Assembly (NCBI GenBank): GCA_027452165.1
Contig: DAIDGX010000024.1
Location: 186,001 to 250,000 of the forward strand
Reading direction: 5' to 3'
Origin: Vulcanimicrobiota bacterium
GTDB lineage: Bacteria; Vulcanimicrobiota; Vulcanimicrobiia; Vulcanimicrobiales; Vulcanimicrobiaceae
Length of the DNA: 64,000 nt
Shown: positions 32,593 to 40,119 of the stretch, piece after piece
How positions within the stretch are numbered: position 1 is the stretch's first letter
Layout: every line of letters starts with the position of its first letter
Position numbers and translations under genes: made by a program
The notes under the pieces: model-generated
What the model was told of the DNA's origin: nothing
Database searches by the model: none
The model's input: the letters and a program-made list of their open reading frames with translations, nothing else

Positions 32593-33789
32593 ATGCTCGC
32601 TGTTCATGAGAATCGCATCGCCGACGCCGTCGGGCGTCTCGGCGCGGAGAATGCTTTCCAGGTCCTCGCTCGCGCGCGCGAGATCGAAGCGACCGGACGC
32701 CGCGTCGTCCACATGGAGATCGGCGAGCCCGATTTCGACACGCCGGAGCACATCAAACGAGCCGCGGTGGAGTCGATGATGGCGCACGACACGCATTACA
32801 CGCCCTCAGCCGGCATCGTGGAGCTTCGCGAGACCATTGCCGAGTACACGTCACGCCATCGCAAGCTCACCACGCCCTACACCGCTGCAAACGTCACCGT
32901 CTCGCCCGGCGCGAAGCCGATCATTTGGAACATCCTCTCGGCGATCTTGAACCCCGGCGACGACTTCATCTACTTCGACCCAGCCTACCCTGCGTACGGC
33001 TCGGCTTCGACGTACCTGCAGGCCAACGTCATTCGCATTCCGTTGCTCGAGTCGCGGAACTGGCGCATGGACCTCGACGAGCTCGCAAGCCGCGTGAGCG
33101 ACAAGACCAAAGCGGTGGTGATCAACTCCCCGCACAATCCTACCGGCGGCGTGCTGCAACGCGAAGATTTAGAGCGGATCGCCGAGCTCGCGCACAAGCA
33201 CGACTTCCTGGTGATCTCCGACGAGATCTACAGCCGCAACTTCTATCTCGAAAGCGACTTCGTCTCGATCGCATCACTACCGGGTATGCAAGAACGCACG
33301 ATCATCGTCGATGGTTTTTCGAAGGCCTATGCGATGACCGGGTGGCGCCTTGGCTATGCCATCATGCCGGAGAAGCTCTGCCAAACCGTGACGCTCTTCA
33401 ACAACAACACCTTCAGTTGCGTCGCGACGTTCGTGCAGAAGGCCGGCATCGCCGCGCTCACCGGCCCCGACGAACCGGTGCGCAAGATGAACGAAATTTT
33501 CCGCGAGCGGCGCGACCGTTTGGTGAGCGGGCTCAACGCGATTCCCGGCATGAGCTGCACGCTCCCCGATGGCGCATTTTACGCCTTTCCCAACGTGCAA
33601 CAGATCACGCACGACGACAAGGCGCTCGCGAGCTTCCTCTTGGAAGAGGGCGGCGTGGCGTGCGGCGGAGGCTCGTCGTTCGGTCCGGCGGGCAAGGGCT
33701 ATCTGCGCTTTAGCTACGCCGCGTCGCTTGACGACATCGATTACGCGCTCGCTCAGATTCGCGAGGTCATCCCGCGCTTCAAGGGATAA
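32593..33789 (+). CDS. Class I/II PLP-dependent aminotransferase (aspartate/aromatic type)
   Basis: A 398-aa fold-type I aminotransferase. ATG 32593 follows ACGAGG by 6 bases; a much longer open frame upstream is antisense to the DUF11 gene and not real. Motifs: VVHMEIGEPDFDTPEHIK near the N-terminus, VTVSPGAKPIIWNIL, INSPHNPTGGVL (Asn for PLP), ISDEIYSRNFY (Asp for pyridine N), and VDGFSKAYAMTGWRLGY with the Schiff-base Lys. The C-terminal Arg in GYLRFSYAASLDDI binds substrate carboxylate. Probably Asp, Ala or aromatic specificity; this cannot be resolved by reading. Confidence 0.88.
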   Translation: MLAVHENRIADAVGRLGAENAFQVLARAREIEATGRRVVHMEIGEPDFDTPEHIKRAAVESMMAHDTHYTPSAGIVELRETIAEYTSRHRKLTTPYTAANVTVSPGAKPIIWNILSAILNPGDDFIYFDPAYPAYGSASTYLQANVIRIPLLESRNWRMDLDELASRVSDKTKAVVINSPHNPTGGVLQREDLERIAELAHKHDFLVISDEIYSRNFYLESDFVSIASLPGMQERTIIVDGFSKAYAMTGWRLGYAIMPEKLCQTVTLFNNNTFSCVATFVQKAGIAALTGPDEPVRKMNEIFRERRDRLVSGLNAIPGMSCTLPDGAFYAFPNVQQITHDDKALASFLLEEGGVACGGGSSFGPAGKGYLRFSYAASLDDIDYALAQIREVIPRFKG

Positions 33790-33824
33790 CCGTCGGCACC
33801 TGGCAAGCGTAACCGGACAGGCCC

Positions 33825-34136
33825 TTAGCTCGGGTCCTGGGCGCGCGGGGCCTCGGCAGGAGGCGTGTTATAGACGATCACCTGCTGCGGCGCCGCGGGC
33901 TGCTCGTTCGAAAGCGCCCACACGAGCGAGACAACCCATCCGATTAACGACCACCCGAGCAGAAAATTCAGCGCGAGAATCGCTATTTTATTGCTCTTGT
34001 TGCGCACGAACGCGATGATCGTCGGGACGAAGTAAATGCCAATCGAAATAACGACGACCACCAGAATCGCAATACCGGCGAGCGATCCGCCAACCGCGCT
34101 GGCCGCAGCACTCGAGACCATGAGAATAGGCATCAT
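33825..34136 (-). CDS. Superinfection-immunity-family membrane protein
   Basis: A 103-aa protein with two membrane helices (about 15-37 and 55-75). The segment IYFVPTIIAFVRNKSNKIAI and then LNFLLGWSLIGWVVSLVWAL match the Pfam superinfection immunity family (Imm from T4 and its bacterial homologues). The pattern is Y-x-x-P-T-x-x-A-x-x-R-x-x-x-N and N-x-x-x-GWT-x-x-GW-x-x-x-L-x-W-A. Phage Imm blocks DNA injection; the cellular homologues are widespread with no established role. The C-terminal tail is Pro/Ala/Gln-rich. No phage genes lie nearby. Confidence 0.75.
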   Translation of the reverse strand: MMPILMVSSAAASAVGGSLAGIAILVVVVISIGIYFVPTIIAFVRNKSNKIAILALNFLLGWSLIGWVVSLVWALSNEQPAAPQQVIVYNTPPAEAPRAQDPS

Positions 34137-34216
34137 CTACTATCTCTCCTCCGAAGTGGTATGGTATGGGACCTTCGCTTTTCATCGACCATTAGGCAAG
34201 CAAGCGTGACCCGCCT

Positions 34217-35785
34217 TCAGCGCAGCGACCAGCGATAGGCATCCCACGTCTGCGTGCTCCCGTTGGGCGCGACTCCGTGCAGACGTGAAGTAAACGCATC
34301 ACCGGGCACACCATAGAACAGAAAGTCGCCCGGTACGTCGCGGACCAAGAGGCGCTCGATCGTCCGGAACGCAGCGAGGCGAATCGCGGGGTCGAAACTG
34401 TGCAACTGCGCGCGTTCCGCCGCGTCGATGCGCGGATCGCAGAGGCGTTCCATGTTCGCGCCTTCGGGCGGAATCGCCGAGCAACTGAAGCGCGACGAGT
34501 TATCGGGATCCTCGCCACCGTCGTACGGCATCACCGCGAGATCGAACTTCCCGCTCGCAAGCAGTCCGCCCATCGACGCAGGCGCACCGAAGAGCATGGG
34601 CGAGACGGTGCGCACGTTCGCGCGAACGCCGACCACGGCCAACATCGCCTGCACCTGCACCGCAATCGAGGACGCGGTGGGATTACCGGCCACCGCAAGC
34701 AACTCGAGCGGACGCTTCACCGCGGCGAGAGCACGCTTTGCCGCTGCCGGATCGTAGCGCTGCGCCCGAAGAGCCGGATCGTACGCAGGCGATCCGGGAT
34801 CCTCGTCGGCCGTCGCAACGGCTCCGAAGCCGAAGGTCGTGGTGCGCACGATCGTCGCCTTATCGATCGCCTCGGCGATGGCCCGGCGCACGCGCACGCT
34901 AGCGAGCGGCGAACGCTTGGTGTTCATCGCAAGCTCGTACACTACCGGCGCATGCGGCTCGATGACCGTAATACCCGGTATGCCTACGAGTTCGTGCATC
35001 GTCGCGAACGAGACGTAATCGGCAAAATCAATTTCATGTGTTCGCAACTCCATTTCGCGCGTCGCGTCATCGGGAATGAAGCGTACGATTAGCCGTGCGA
35101 TGCTCGGCTTGCCCAAAAAATAGTCGCGGTTTGCCGCATACTCGGCGTATTGCCCGCGCACGTAGCGCACGAGGCGATACGGACCCGTACCGACCGGAGC
35201 GGTGTCAAAGGCGCGATGATTCAAGTCCGGATAGCGTGCGAGCAGATGAGCCGGGAGGATACGCATCGGCGCATCGCTCTCGCCGAACACGGTCTCGACG
35301 AACGGCGCAAACGGCCTTTTCAGTTGGAAGACGACGGTGTGACGGTCCGGCGTCGCCACCCGCGCTACGTCGTCGTAACCACGTCGATCCCCAACGTCGT
35401 TGCGGGGGTTCATTACGGCATGCCACGTGAACGCGACGTCGCGACTCGTGAACGGCTTGCCATCCTGCCAACGCACGTCGCGGCGCAGGTGGTAGGTAAT
35501 CGTAAGACCATCGCGGCTGATTCCGCCGTTGGCGAGCGTAGGAACCGTAGCAGCAAGATCCGGCACCGGTCGTCCCTGCGCGTCGTTCGTTACGAGCAGA
35601 TCGAAGGCGAGCGCCGCGAGATCGTTATCGTACGGCGTCTGCGCGTAGAGCGGATCGAACGACGCGGGCTCGTTTCGTACCGCGATGCGCAAAACTTGCT
35701 TTGGTGATGCCCCCTCGTGTGAACAGGCGGCAAAGGCAAGCACCGCACCAAGCGAAACGAAGAAGTAGAGAAGCCGTCGTACCAT
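34217..35785 (-). CDS. ABC-type peptide-binding lipoprotein (SBP family 5), orphan
   Basis: A 522-aa extracytoplasmic solute-binding protein. ATG 35785 follows GAGG at 6 bases and gives MVRRLLYFFVSLGAVLAF then AACSHEG, a lipoprotein signal. Mature features typical of the OppA/DppA family: RIAVRNEPASFDPLYAQTPY, the family signature region TYHLRRDVRWQDGKPFTSRD, VGTGPYRLVRYVRGQY and VRRAIAEAIDKATIV. It presumably binds peptides or other oligomers in the periplasm for an ABC importer, but no permease or ATPase gene is adjacent. A paralogue lies at 51668-53233 and shares TLANGGISRDGLTITYHLRR. Confidence 0.88.
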   Translation of the reverse strand: MVRRLLYFFVSLGAVLAFAACSHEGASPKQVLRIAVRNEPASFDPLYAQTPYDNDLAALAFDLLVTNDAQGRPVPDLAATVPTLANGGISRDGLTITYHLRRDVRWQDGKPFTSRDVAFTWHAVMNPRNDVGDRRGYDDVARVATPDRHTVVFQLKRPFAPFVETVFGESDAPMRILPAHLLARYPDLNHRAFDTAPVGTGPYRLVRYVRGQYAEYAANRDYFLGKPSIARLIVRFIPDDATREMELRTHEIDFADYVSFATMHELVGIPGITVIEPHAPVVYELAMNTKRSPLASVRVRRAIAEAIDKATIVRTTTFGFGAVATADEDPGSPAYDPALRAQRYDPAAAKRALAAVKRPLELLAVAGNPTASSIAVQVQAMLAVVGVRANVRTVSPMLFGAPASMGGLLASGKFDLAVMPYDGGEDPDNSSRFSCSAIPPEGANMERLCDPRIDAAERAQLHSFDPAIRLAAFRTIERLLVRDVPGDFLFYGVPGDAFTSRLHGVAPNGSTQTWDAYRWSLR

Positions 35786-35984
35786 GTTTTGCCTCATTAC
35801 GAATGCCGACGCTCGCAACCTCTCGTCACCACACCTGCCGGCTCGACGTCAAAAATGATAAGGCGATGAGAAATTGGCGACAAGCGCGCGTTCCTCAGCG
35901 TGGCCTAATGATTGAGCAGTGGCGCCTGCGTACGCTTGGAGGGCACGGTTCGCCTGTGTCATCTGCAACGAGAGGATCATCGTC

Positions 35985-37160
35985 ATGCGCATCCCGCTAC
36001 TTTTCGCAGTCGTCGCTTCGCTTACACTCGCCGCATGCGGCGGAGGCGGTGCCGGATCAACCGGCGGCACGATTACACCACCGCTCCCCAGCGGTGGGAA
36101 CGGAACCTCCTCGACCCAACAGTCTCAATCAGAATCTGCGATTGAGACCGCCGACGCCGTCGGCTCACCGGTCAAAACGCTCACGAATTTCAACAGCAAT
36201 ACATCGGGCGTGATGCTCGTGTCGCGCTCGTCGTCCATGCAGGCGATCCCGCTTGCAAACGGCGTCTGCAACAACGGCGTGGAGTTCTTCGCGCCCGACA
36301 AGAACGGTGACCCGAATTCAACCGAATCGATCGTCTTTTACGATGCGGGGTGCACGCAGCCCGCGCGCGACACCGTTCGAATCTACGCGATCAGCGGCTC
36401 CTCGGAAACGGTCAACCGCACCCAGAAGCAATACGCGATCAACAACGCAACGCCGATCGCGCAGCGTACCACCACCCTTGCCTATACAAACGCCACCTTT
36501 GGCGGCAACGGCTATCCGATGACCGCGAACGGGTTCGATCGTTCCTCGACGAGCGAGCTCGACCTGAGCGGTGCAAAGACGATCGTGGGCGACGACGAAC
36601 TCGTGATGCTCCCAGCGTCGTCGGCGGGCGTAAATAGCTTCTGCGGCGACTCCGCCGGTTACAATGCAACCGGCATCGCCTCGCTCAACGAAACCTTCGG
36701 CTGGCAAGGTACCGTCACGAGCGGCACGCGCACCGTCAACAGCGACGGCTCGATCACCTGGAGCTCCACGCACGCGGCCACGTCGTACAAAGGGGCGATC
36801 GGTTCGCTCAGCGTGAGCATCGGCGCGCCGAACAGCGCTTGCCCGATCGGCACGCCCGAGTACAGCTTGAGCGGCGGCACGAGCGGTGGCACCTCGAACA
36901 TTCCCGTGACCGCGACGTTCTTACACGGCGTGCTCACGAATCTCACGATCGCAAACGCGACGCTCGCAAACGGCAACACGCTCAACGTGGTGACGAATAG
37001 CGGCGTCTCGCCCACGAGCAGCGGCTTCATCACCGGCAGCGTTTCGAACAACGGCACGCAGCTCTCCACCTTCGCCGTGGATACCTTCGGCGACGGAACC
37101 CTCACGGTAACGAGCAGCGGCGCACAGTATGTGATGCAAGACTGGCACGTCGTGAAGTAG
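35985..37160 (+). CDS. Large surface/periplasmic lipoprotein of unknown function
   Basis: A 391-aa protein. I chose ATG 35985 (MRIPLLFAVVASLTLAACGG) because GAGAGGATC precedes it and the lipobox LAAC follows directly; the longer open frame adds a non-signal leader. The mature protein begins with a Gly/Ser/Thr-rich linker and is then rich in Asn, Thr, Ser and Gly with alternating beta-strand pattern (e.g. GVCNNGVEFFAPDKNGDPNS, AGYNATGIASLNETFGWQG). It carries about five further Cys. No domain was recognised. A strong hairpin lies immediately downstream. Confidence 0.65.
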   Translation: MRIPLLFAVVASLTLAACGGGGAGSTGGTITPPLPSGGNGTSSTQQSQSESAIETADAVGSPVKTLTNFNSNTSGVMLVSRSSSMQAIPLANGVCNNGVEFFAPDKNGDPNSTESIVFYDAGCTQPARDTVRIYAISGSSETVNRTQKQYAINNATPIAQRTTTLAYTNATFGGNGYPMTANGFDRSSTSELDLSGAKTIVGDDELVMLPASSAGVNSFCGDSAGYNATGIASLNETFGWQGTVTSGTRTVNSDGSITWSSTHAATSYKGAIGSLSVSIGAPNSACPIGTPEYSLSGGTSGGTSNIPVTATFLHGVLTNLTIANATLANGNTLNVVTNSGVSPTSSGFITGSVSNNGTQLSTFAVDTFGDGTLTVTSSGAQYVMQDWHVVK

Positions 37161-37219
37161 CCTCACTGCTCCGTTCCGCAAACGCAGTGAGGGCCCGCTC
37201 GTTTGAGCGGGCCCTCACT
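37161..37219 (+). terminator. Terminator-like hairpin with a competing upstream arm
   Basis: A perfect 15-bp stem (37186-37200 with 37205-37219, loop GTTT; core GAGGGCCCGCTC) follows the lipoprotein stop. There is no clear T tract after it. Upstream, CCTCACTGC (37161-37169) is exactly complementary to 37184-37192, which overlaps the first terminator arm, so two alternative structures are mutually exclusive. The remaining gap to 37393 holds repeat copy B only. Confidence 0.7.
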
Positions 37220-37284
37220 TATGACGTCTCGCGACCATAAGCAGAAAGTGTCCGCGGAACCGGGCCCGGCTTCAACTCCACGCT

Positions 37285-37363
37285 ACCTTCGGGCAACGAT
37301 GGTCAAAAGGTCCTGGCACATTGCGTGATCGTTACGGCGCAGGTCCGTTTACCCGTGCTGCGA
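37285..37363. repeat. Dispersed repeat, copy B (partial)
   Basis: It matches 10471-10550 in direct orientation. ACCTTCGGGCAAC and then TCAAAAGGTCCTGGCAC are nearly identical, followed by TG-GTGATCGT-ACGGC and CGTGCTGCGA at the same spacing. The other half of copy A is missing here. It lies between the lipoprotein hairpin and the end of trpS. Confidence 0.8.
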
Positions 37364-37393
37364 ACGCGCGCCTACTATCTTCGACGCGAACGC

Positions 37394-38395
37394 TTAGAGC
37401 AAGCGCATCGCACGCTTCACGTCGGCGATCACCGCGCGAGCGATCTCACGCGTGCGCTCCGTTCCATCTGCGATGATACGCTCGACCTGCGCTGGATCGT
37501 TGCGATAGACGGCGAGACGCTCGCGCACCGGGCGCAGATACGCGTTCAGTTGTTCGGCAAAATCGGTCTTGTCCGCAACGCAGCCGAGTGCTCCTGAACG
37601 GCATTCCGTGGCGATAGCGTCCACTTTCAGCGGGTTGACGAATTTCCAAAGCGCAAAGACCGGGCACACCTCCGGGCGCCCGGGATCGCCCTTGCGCAAC
37701 TTTTGCGGATCGGTGATGAAGCTGCGCACCTTTTTCGTGGTCGTCTCTTCGTCGTCGGCGATCAGAATCGCATTGTTGTACGACTTCGACATTTTGCGCC
37801 CGTCGGTGCCGGGCACTTCAGCGAATTCGGTAAGCGTCGGCTGCGGTTCGACGAGCACGTCGTTCCCCTCGCCATACAAGAAGTTGAAGCGGCGCACCAC
37901 CTCGCGCCCGAACTCCAGATGCGCGACCTGATCGCGTCCCACGGGCACGCGTTCACCTCGCACCACCGCGATGTCGCAGAGCTGCAGCAGCGGATAGCCG
38001 AGAAATCCGTACGTCGCGATCTGCGCGCCGAGCGCGTCGATTTGCCCTTTATACGTGGGAACGCGTTCGAGCCACGATACCGGCGTGATCATCGAAAGCA
38101 GCGTGTGCAATTCGGCGATCTCCGGCACGCTCGATTGCAAAAAGATCGTCGCCTTTGCCGGATCGACGCCGGCAGCGAGCCACACCGCAACCATCTCGTT
38201 GCGCGCGTCGCGGATCGCCTGCGGGTCCTCGTATCCCGTGGTATAGGCGTGAAGATCGGCGATTTCGAAATAGGCATCCGCGGTGTCGCAGTAGGTGGCC
38301 CACTGCGTGAGCACGCCGACCAAGTGTCCTAGGTGCAGGCCGCCCGTCGGGCGCATGCCCGACATCACACGCGGTTTTACGGCAGTCGTCGTCAT
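37394..38395 (-). CDS. trpS: Tryptophanyl-tRNA synthetase
   Basis: A 333-aa class Ic synthetase. ATG 38395 gives MTTTAVKPRVMSGMRPTGGL. The HIGH-type motif is PTGGLHLGHLVGVL and the KMSKS loop is DGRKMSKSYNNAI; EIADLHAYTTGYEDPQ and PVGRDQVAHLEFGREVVRRF are also typical. It charges tRNA-Trp. The 5' region contains its own promoter, a 13-residue leader peptide with three Trp codons in a row, and a terminator about 40 bases before the start codon. That arrangement indicates transcription attenuation in response to charged tRNA-Trp. Confidence 0.96.
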   Translation of the reverse strand: MTTTAVKPRVMSGMRPTGGLHLGHLVGVLTQWATYCDTADAYFEIADLHAYTTGYEDPQAIRDARNEMVAVWLAAGVDPAKATIFLQSSVPEIAELHTLLSMITPVSWLERVPTYKGQIDALGAQIATYGFLGYPLLQLCDIAVVRGERVPVGRDQVAHLEFGREVVRRFNFLYGEGNDVLVEPQPTLTEFAEVPGTDGRKMSKSYNNAILIADDEETTTKKVRSFITDPQKLRKGDPGRPEVCPVFALWKFVNPLKVDAIATECRSGALGCVADKTDFAEQLNAYLRPVRERLAVYRNDPAQVERIIADGTERTREIARAVIADVKRAMRLL

Positions 38396-38430
38396 CTCGT
38401 CTTCGTTCGCTCTCTCGGTTGATGCTGAAA

Positions 38431-38460
38431 TACAAAACGCCACCGGAGGTTCCGGCGGCG
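38431..38460 (-). terminator. Attenuator terminator in the trpS leader
   Basis: On the minus strand CGCCGCCGGA (38460-38451) pairs with TCCGGTGGCG (38447-38438) around loop ACC, one G-T pair, followed by TTTTGTATTT. It lies inside the transcribed leader, after the promoter at 38546-38575 and before the trpS start. An upstream segment at 38495-38486 (CCGGAGGGTT) can pair with the loop and second arm (AACC plus TCCGG, one bulge), which would prevent the terminator. Confidence 0.8.
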
Positions 38461-38495
38461 TACGTGTTGCGCTACGGCACGGGCCAACCCTCCGG

Positions 38496-38537
38496 TCAAC
38501 GATCGGTTCGTGGCCACCACCATGCGTGCAGCGACAT
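38496..38537 (-). CDS. Trp-rich leader peptide of trpS
   Basis: A 13-residue open frame, MSLHAWWWPRTDR then TGA, read directly from the minus strand. The three adjacent TGG codons are extremely unlikely by chance in this position. The ATG is 8 bases after the -10 hexamer, so the transcript is leaderless or nearly so. A ribosome stalled at the Trp codons would cover the segment CCACGAACC (38513-38505). That segment can otherwise pair with GGTTGG (38489-38484), and blocking it frees the antiterminator. Confidence 0.85.
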   Translation of the reverse strand: MSLHAWWWPRTDR

Positions 38538-38545
38538 TACGCTGC

Positions 38546-38575
38546 ATCGTACCAACGATCGCGTTGCACGGTCAA
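38546..38575 (-). promoter_or_regulatory. Sigma70-type promoter for the trpS leader
   Basis: TTGACC (38575-38570), an 18-base spacer and TACGAT (38551-38546) on the minus strand, overlapping the last 4 bases of thiD. The predicted start is around 38539, next to the leader-peptide ATG. Confidence 0.75.
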
Positions 38576-39330
38576 TATGCGACGCGCAGGCCCGCGCGTT
38601 CGTGTGCCGAGCGTATCTTCTCGCGCACGAAGGCACGGGCGACACCGACGGCCTCGCGCAACGCATCGCCGCGCGCGAGCGCGCACGCAAGCGACGCCGC
38701 GAGCACGCAGCCCGTGCCGCGCATCGCAACCGCGAGGCGCTCACCGCCGAAGCATTCCACCCCGCCCGCATCCGCGAAGACATCGGTCGGTTCGCCGGAC
38801 AGATGGCCGCCTTTCAACAGGACCGCGCGCGCGCCGCCGGAGCGCAGCGTCATGGCGACCGCCTCGAGCTCATCGCGCGCGATCGCGGCACGACCGAGCA
38901 GGGACGCGGCTTCGTCGAGGTTGGGCGTGAGGATCACATGCGGTAGCGTCGCCAGCCGCTCGCGCAGCGCCGGCAGCACGTCGGCCGCCGCGAGCATGCC
39001 GCCGCGCGTCGCGCTCAGCACGGGATCCACGACCGCGGGCACGCGAGGACGCGCGGCGAGCGCGGCAGCGACAGCCAGCACGGTGCGCGCGTCGGGCAGC
39101 GCGCCGACGCGTACGGCGCCGATCGTCTCCCACGGCACGCTCGTGAGTTGCGCCTCGAATGTCTCCGGCGGCACCGCGTGCAACGCGTGCACACCCCGTG
39201 CATCCTGCGCGCTGACCGCCGCAACCGCGGTCATCACGTGGACGCCAAACTCGGCGCCGACGCGCACGTCCACGCCCGTACCCGCGATATTCCAGGGATG
39301 CGTGGTGCCGATGCTGAGGATGCTAGGCAC
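38572..39330 (-). CDS. thiD: Hydroxymethylpyrimidine (phosphate) kinase
   Basis: A 252-aa ribokinase-family enzyme that phosphorylates HMP and HMP-phosphate in thiamine synthesis. Motifs: a modified N-terminus SIGTTHPWNIAGTGVDVRV (the usual GSDSGGGAG is replaced), HVMTAVAAVSAQDARGVHA, VVDPVLSATRGGML, LTPNLDEAASLLG, VLLKGGHLSG and the anion-hole RGTGCVLAASLACALARG. It overlaps thiE by 8 bases. The changed first motif leaves specificity slightly open. Confidence 0.87.
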   Translation of the reverse strand: MPSILSIGTTHPWNIAGTGVDVRVGAEFGVHVMTAVAAVSAQDARGVHALHAVPPETFEAQLTSVPWETIGAVRVGALPDARTVLAVAAALAARPRVPAVVDPVLSATRGGMLAAADVLPALRERLATLPHVILTPNLDEAASLLGRAAIARDELEAVAMTLRSGGARAVLLKGGHLSGEPTDVFADAGGVECFGGERLAVAMRGTGCVLAASLACALARGDALREAVGVARAFVREKIRSAHERAGLRVAY

Positions 39331-39967
39331 GAAAGCCGCTCACGAGCTCGGCGGCGGCGGCGCGCGGATCGGGCGCGCTCGCGAGCGCCGAGATCACCGC
39401 TGCCATGGCGACGCCGCTCGCGCGAACGTCGGCCAGCTGCGCCGCACCGATACCGCCGATCGCCGCCACCGGCCGCGTTGCGGCCGACGCGACGCGCATC
39501 AGGCCCAGGATACCGATGGGCGATCCGGCGTCATCTTTCGAAGCGGTGGCATAGACCGCGCCGACGCCGTAGTAATCAACGTCCATGCGTTCGGCCGCAC
39601 GCACCTCGTCGATGGTGCCGCATGAAAGCCCGATCAGCGCGTCGGGCAGCGCCGCACGAACCGGCGTTACGTCGAGAAAGCCGTTATCGTCGGGCCCCAG
39701 ATGCACGCCGTCGCATGCAAAAGCGCGTGCGGCGCGCCAATCGTCGTTGACGATGAGCAGGGCGCCGGCATCGCCCGTAAGGATACGCAGCGCGCGCAGA
39801 CGATCGGCAACGATACCACGTTTGGCGCGATATTGCACGATCCGCACGCCCGCATCCAGCGCCGCGCTCGCGATGACGAGCGGATCGGGCGCGCCTTCGT
39901 TCACGATCGCGTAGATACCGTGCAGCAGCGCGGCGCGCGCTACGCGCGGGGCTTCATGCGACGCCAT
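39323..39967 (-). CDS. thiE: Thiamine-phosphate synthase
   Basis: A 214-aa TIM-barrel enzyme that joins HMP-pyrophosphate and thiazole phosphate. It shows IVQYRAKRG (pyrophosphate-binding, usual QxRxK), LLIVNDDWRAARAFACDGVHLGPDD, LIGLSCGTIDEVRAAERMDVDYYGVGAVYAT and VAAIGGIGAAQLADV. It overlaps the preceding small membrane-protein gene by 28 bases. No TPP riboswitch is visible in front; expression presumably comes from the cca-parA-parB transcript. Confidence 0.92.
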   Translation of the reverse strand: MASHEAPRVARAALLHGIYAIVNEGAPDPLVIASAALDAGVRIVQYRAKRGIVADRLRALRILTGDAGALLIVNDDWRAARAFACDGVHLGPDDNGFLDVTPVRAALPDALIGLSCGTIDEVRAAERMDVDYYGVGAVYATASKDDAGSPIGILGLMRVASAATRPVAAIGGIGAAQLADVRASGVAMAAVISALASAPDPRAAAAELVSGFRA

Positions 39968-40119
39968 AGCACGATGTTCGTCACCACATAGGCAACGAAG
40001 AGCGTGGCGATCCCGATCGCAAGCGGCTCATTATGCTGCTTGAGCGCCGTCGGCACGATCAGCATGAAACAGATGCCGCCGAACATCACGATCGTCATCA
40101 CGCGCGTAAAGTACATCAT
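39940..40119 (-). CDS. Small two-helix membrane protein (59 aa)
   Basis: An open frame from the ATG at 40117-40119 (overlapping the parB stop as ATGA) to TAG at 39942-39940. The protein reads MMYFTRVMTIVMFGGICFML, then a second helix GIATLFVAYVVTNIVL and a basic tail WRRMKPRA. Both helices are clearly hydrophobic and the frame is exactly coupled to its neighbours, so I regard it as a real gene. Function is unknown. Confidence 0.65.
   Translation of the reverse strand: MMYFTRVMTIVMFGGICFMLIVPTALKQHNEPLAIGIATLFVAYVVTNIVLWRRMKPRA

Noticed and set aside
38431-38575. T-box riboswitch upstream of trpS
   Set aside because: No T-box core sequence was found; the Trp-codon leader peptide explains the terminator better.
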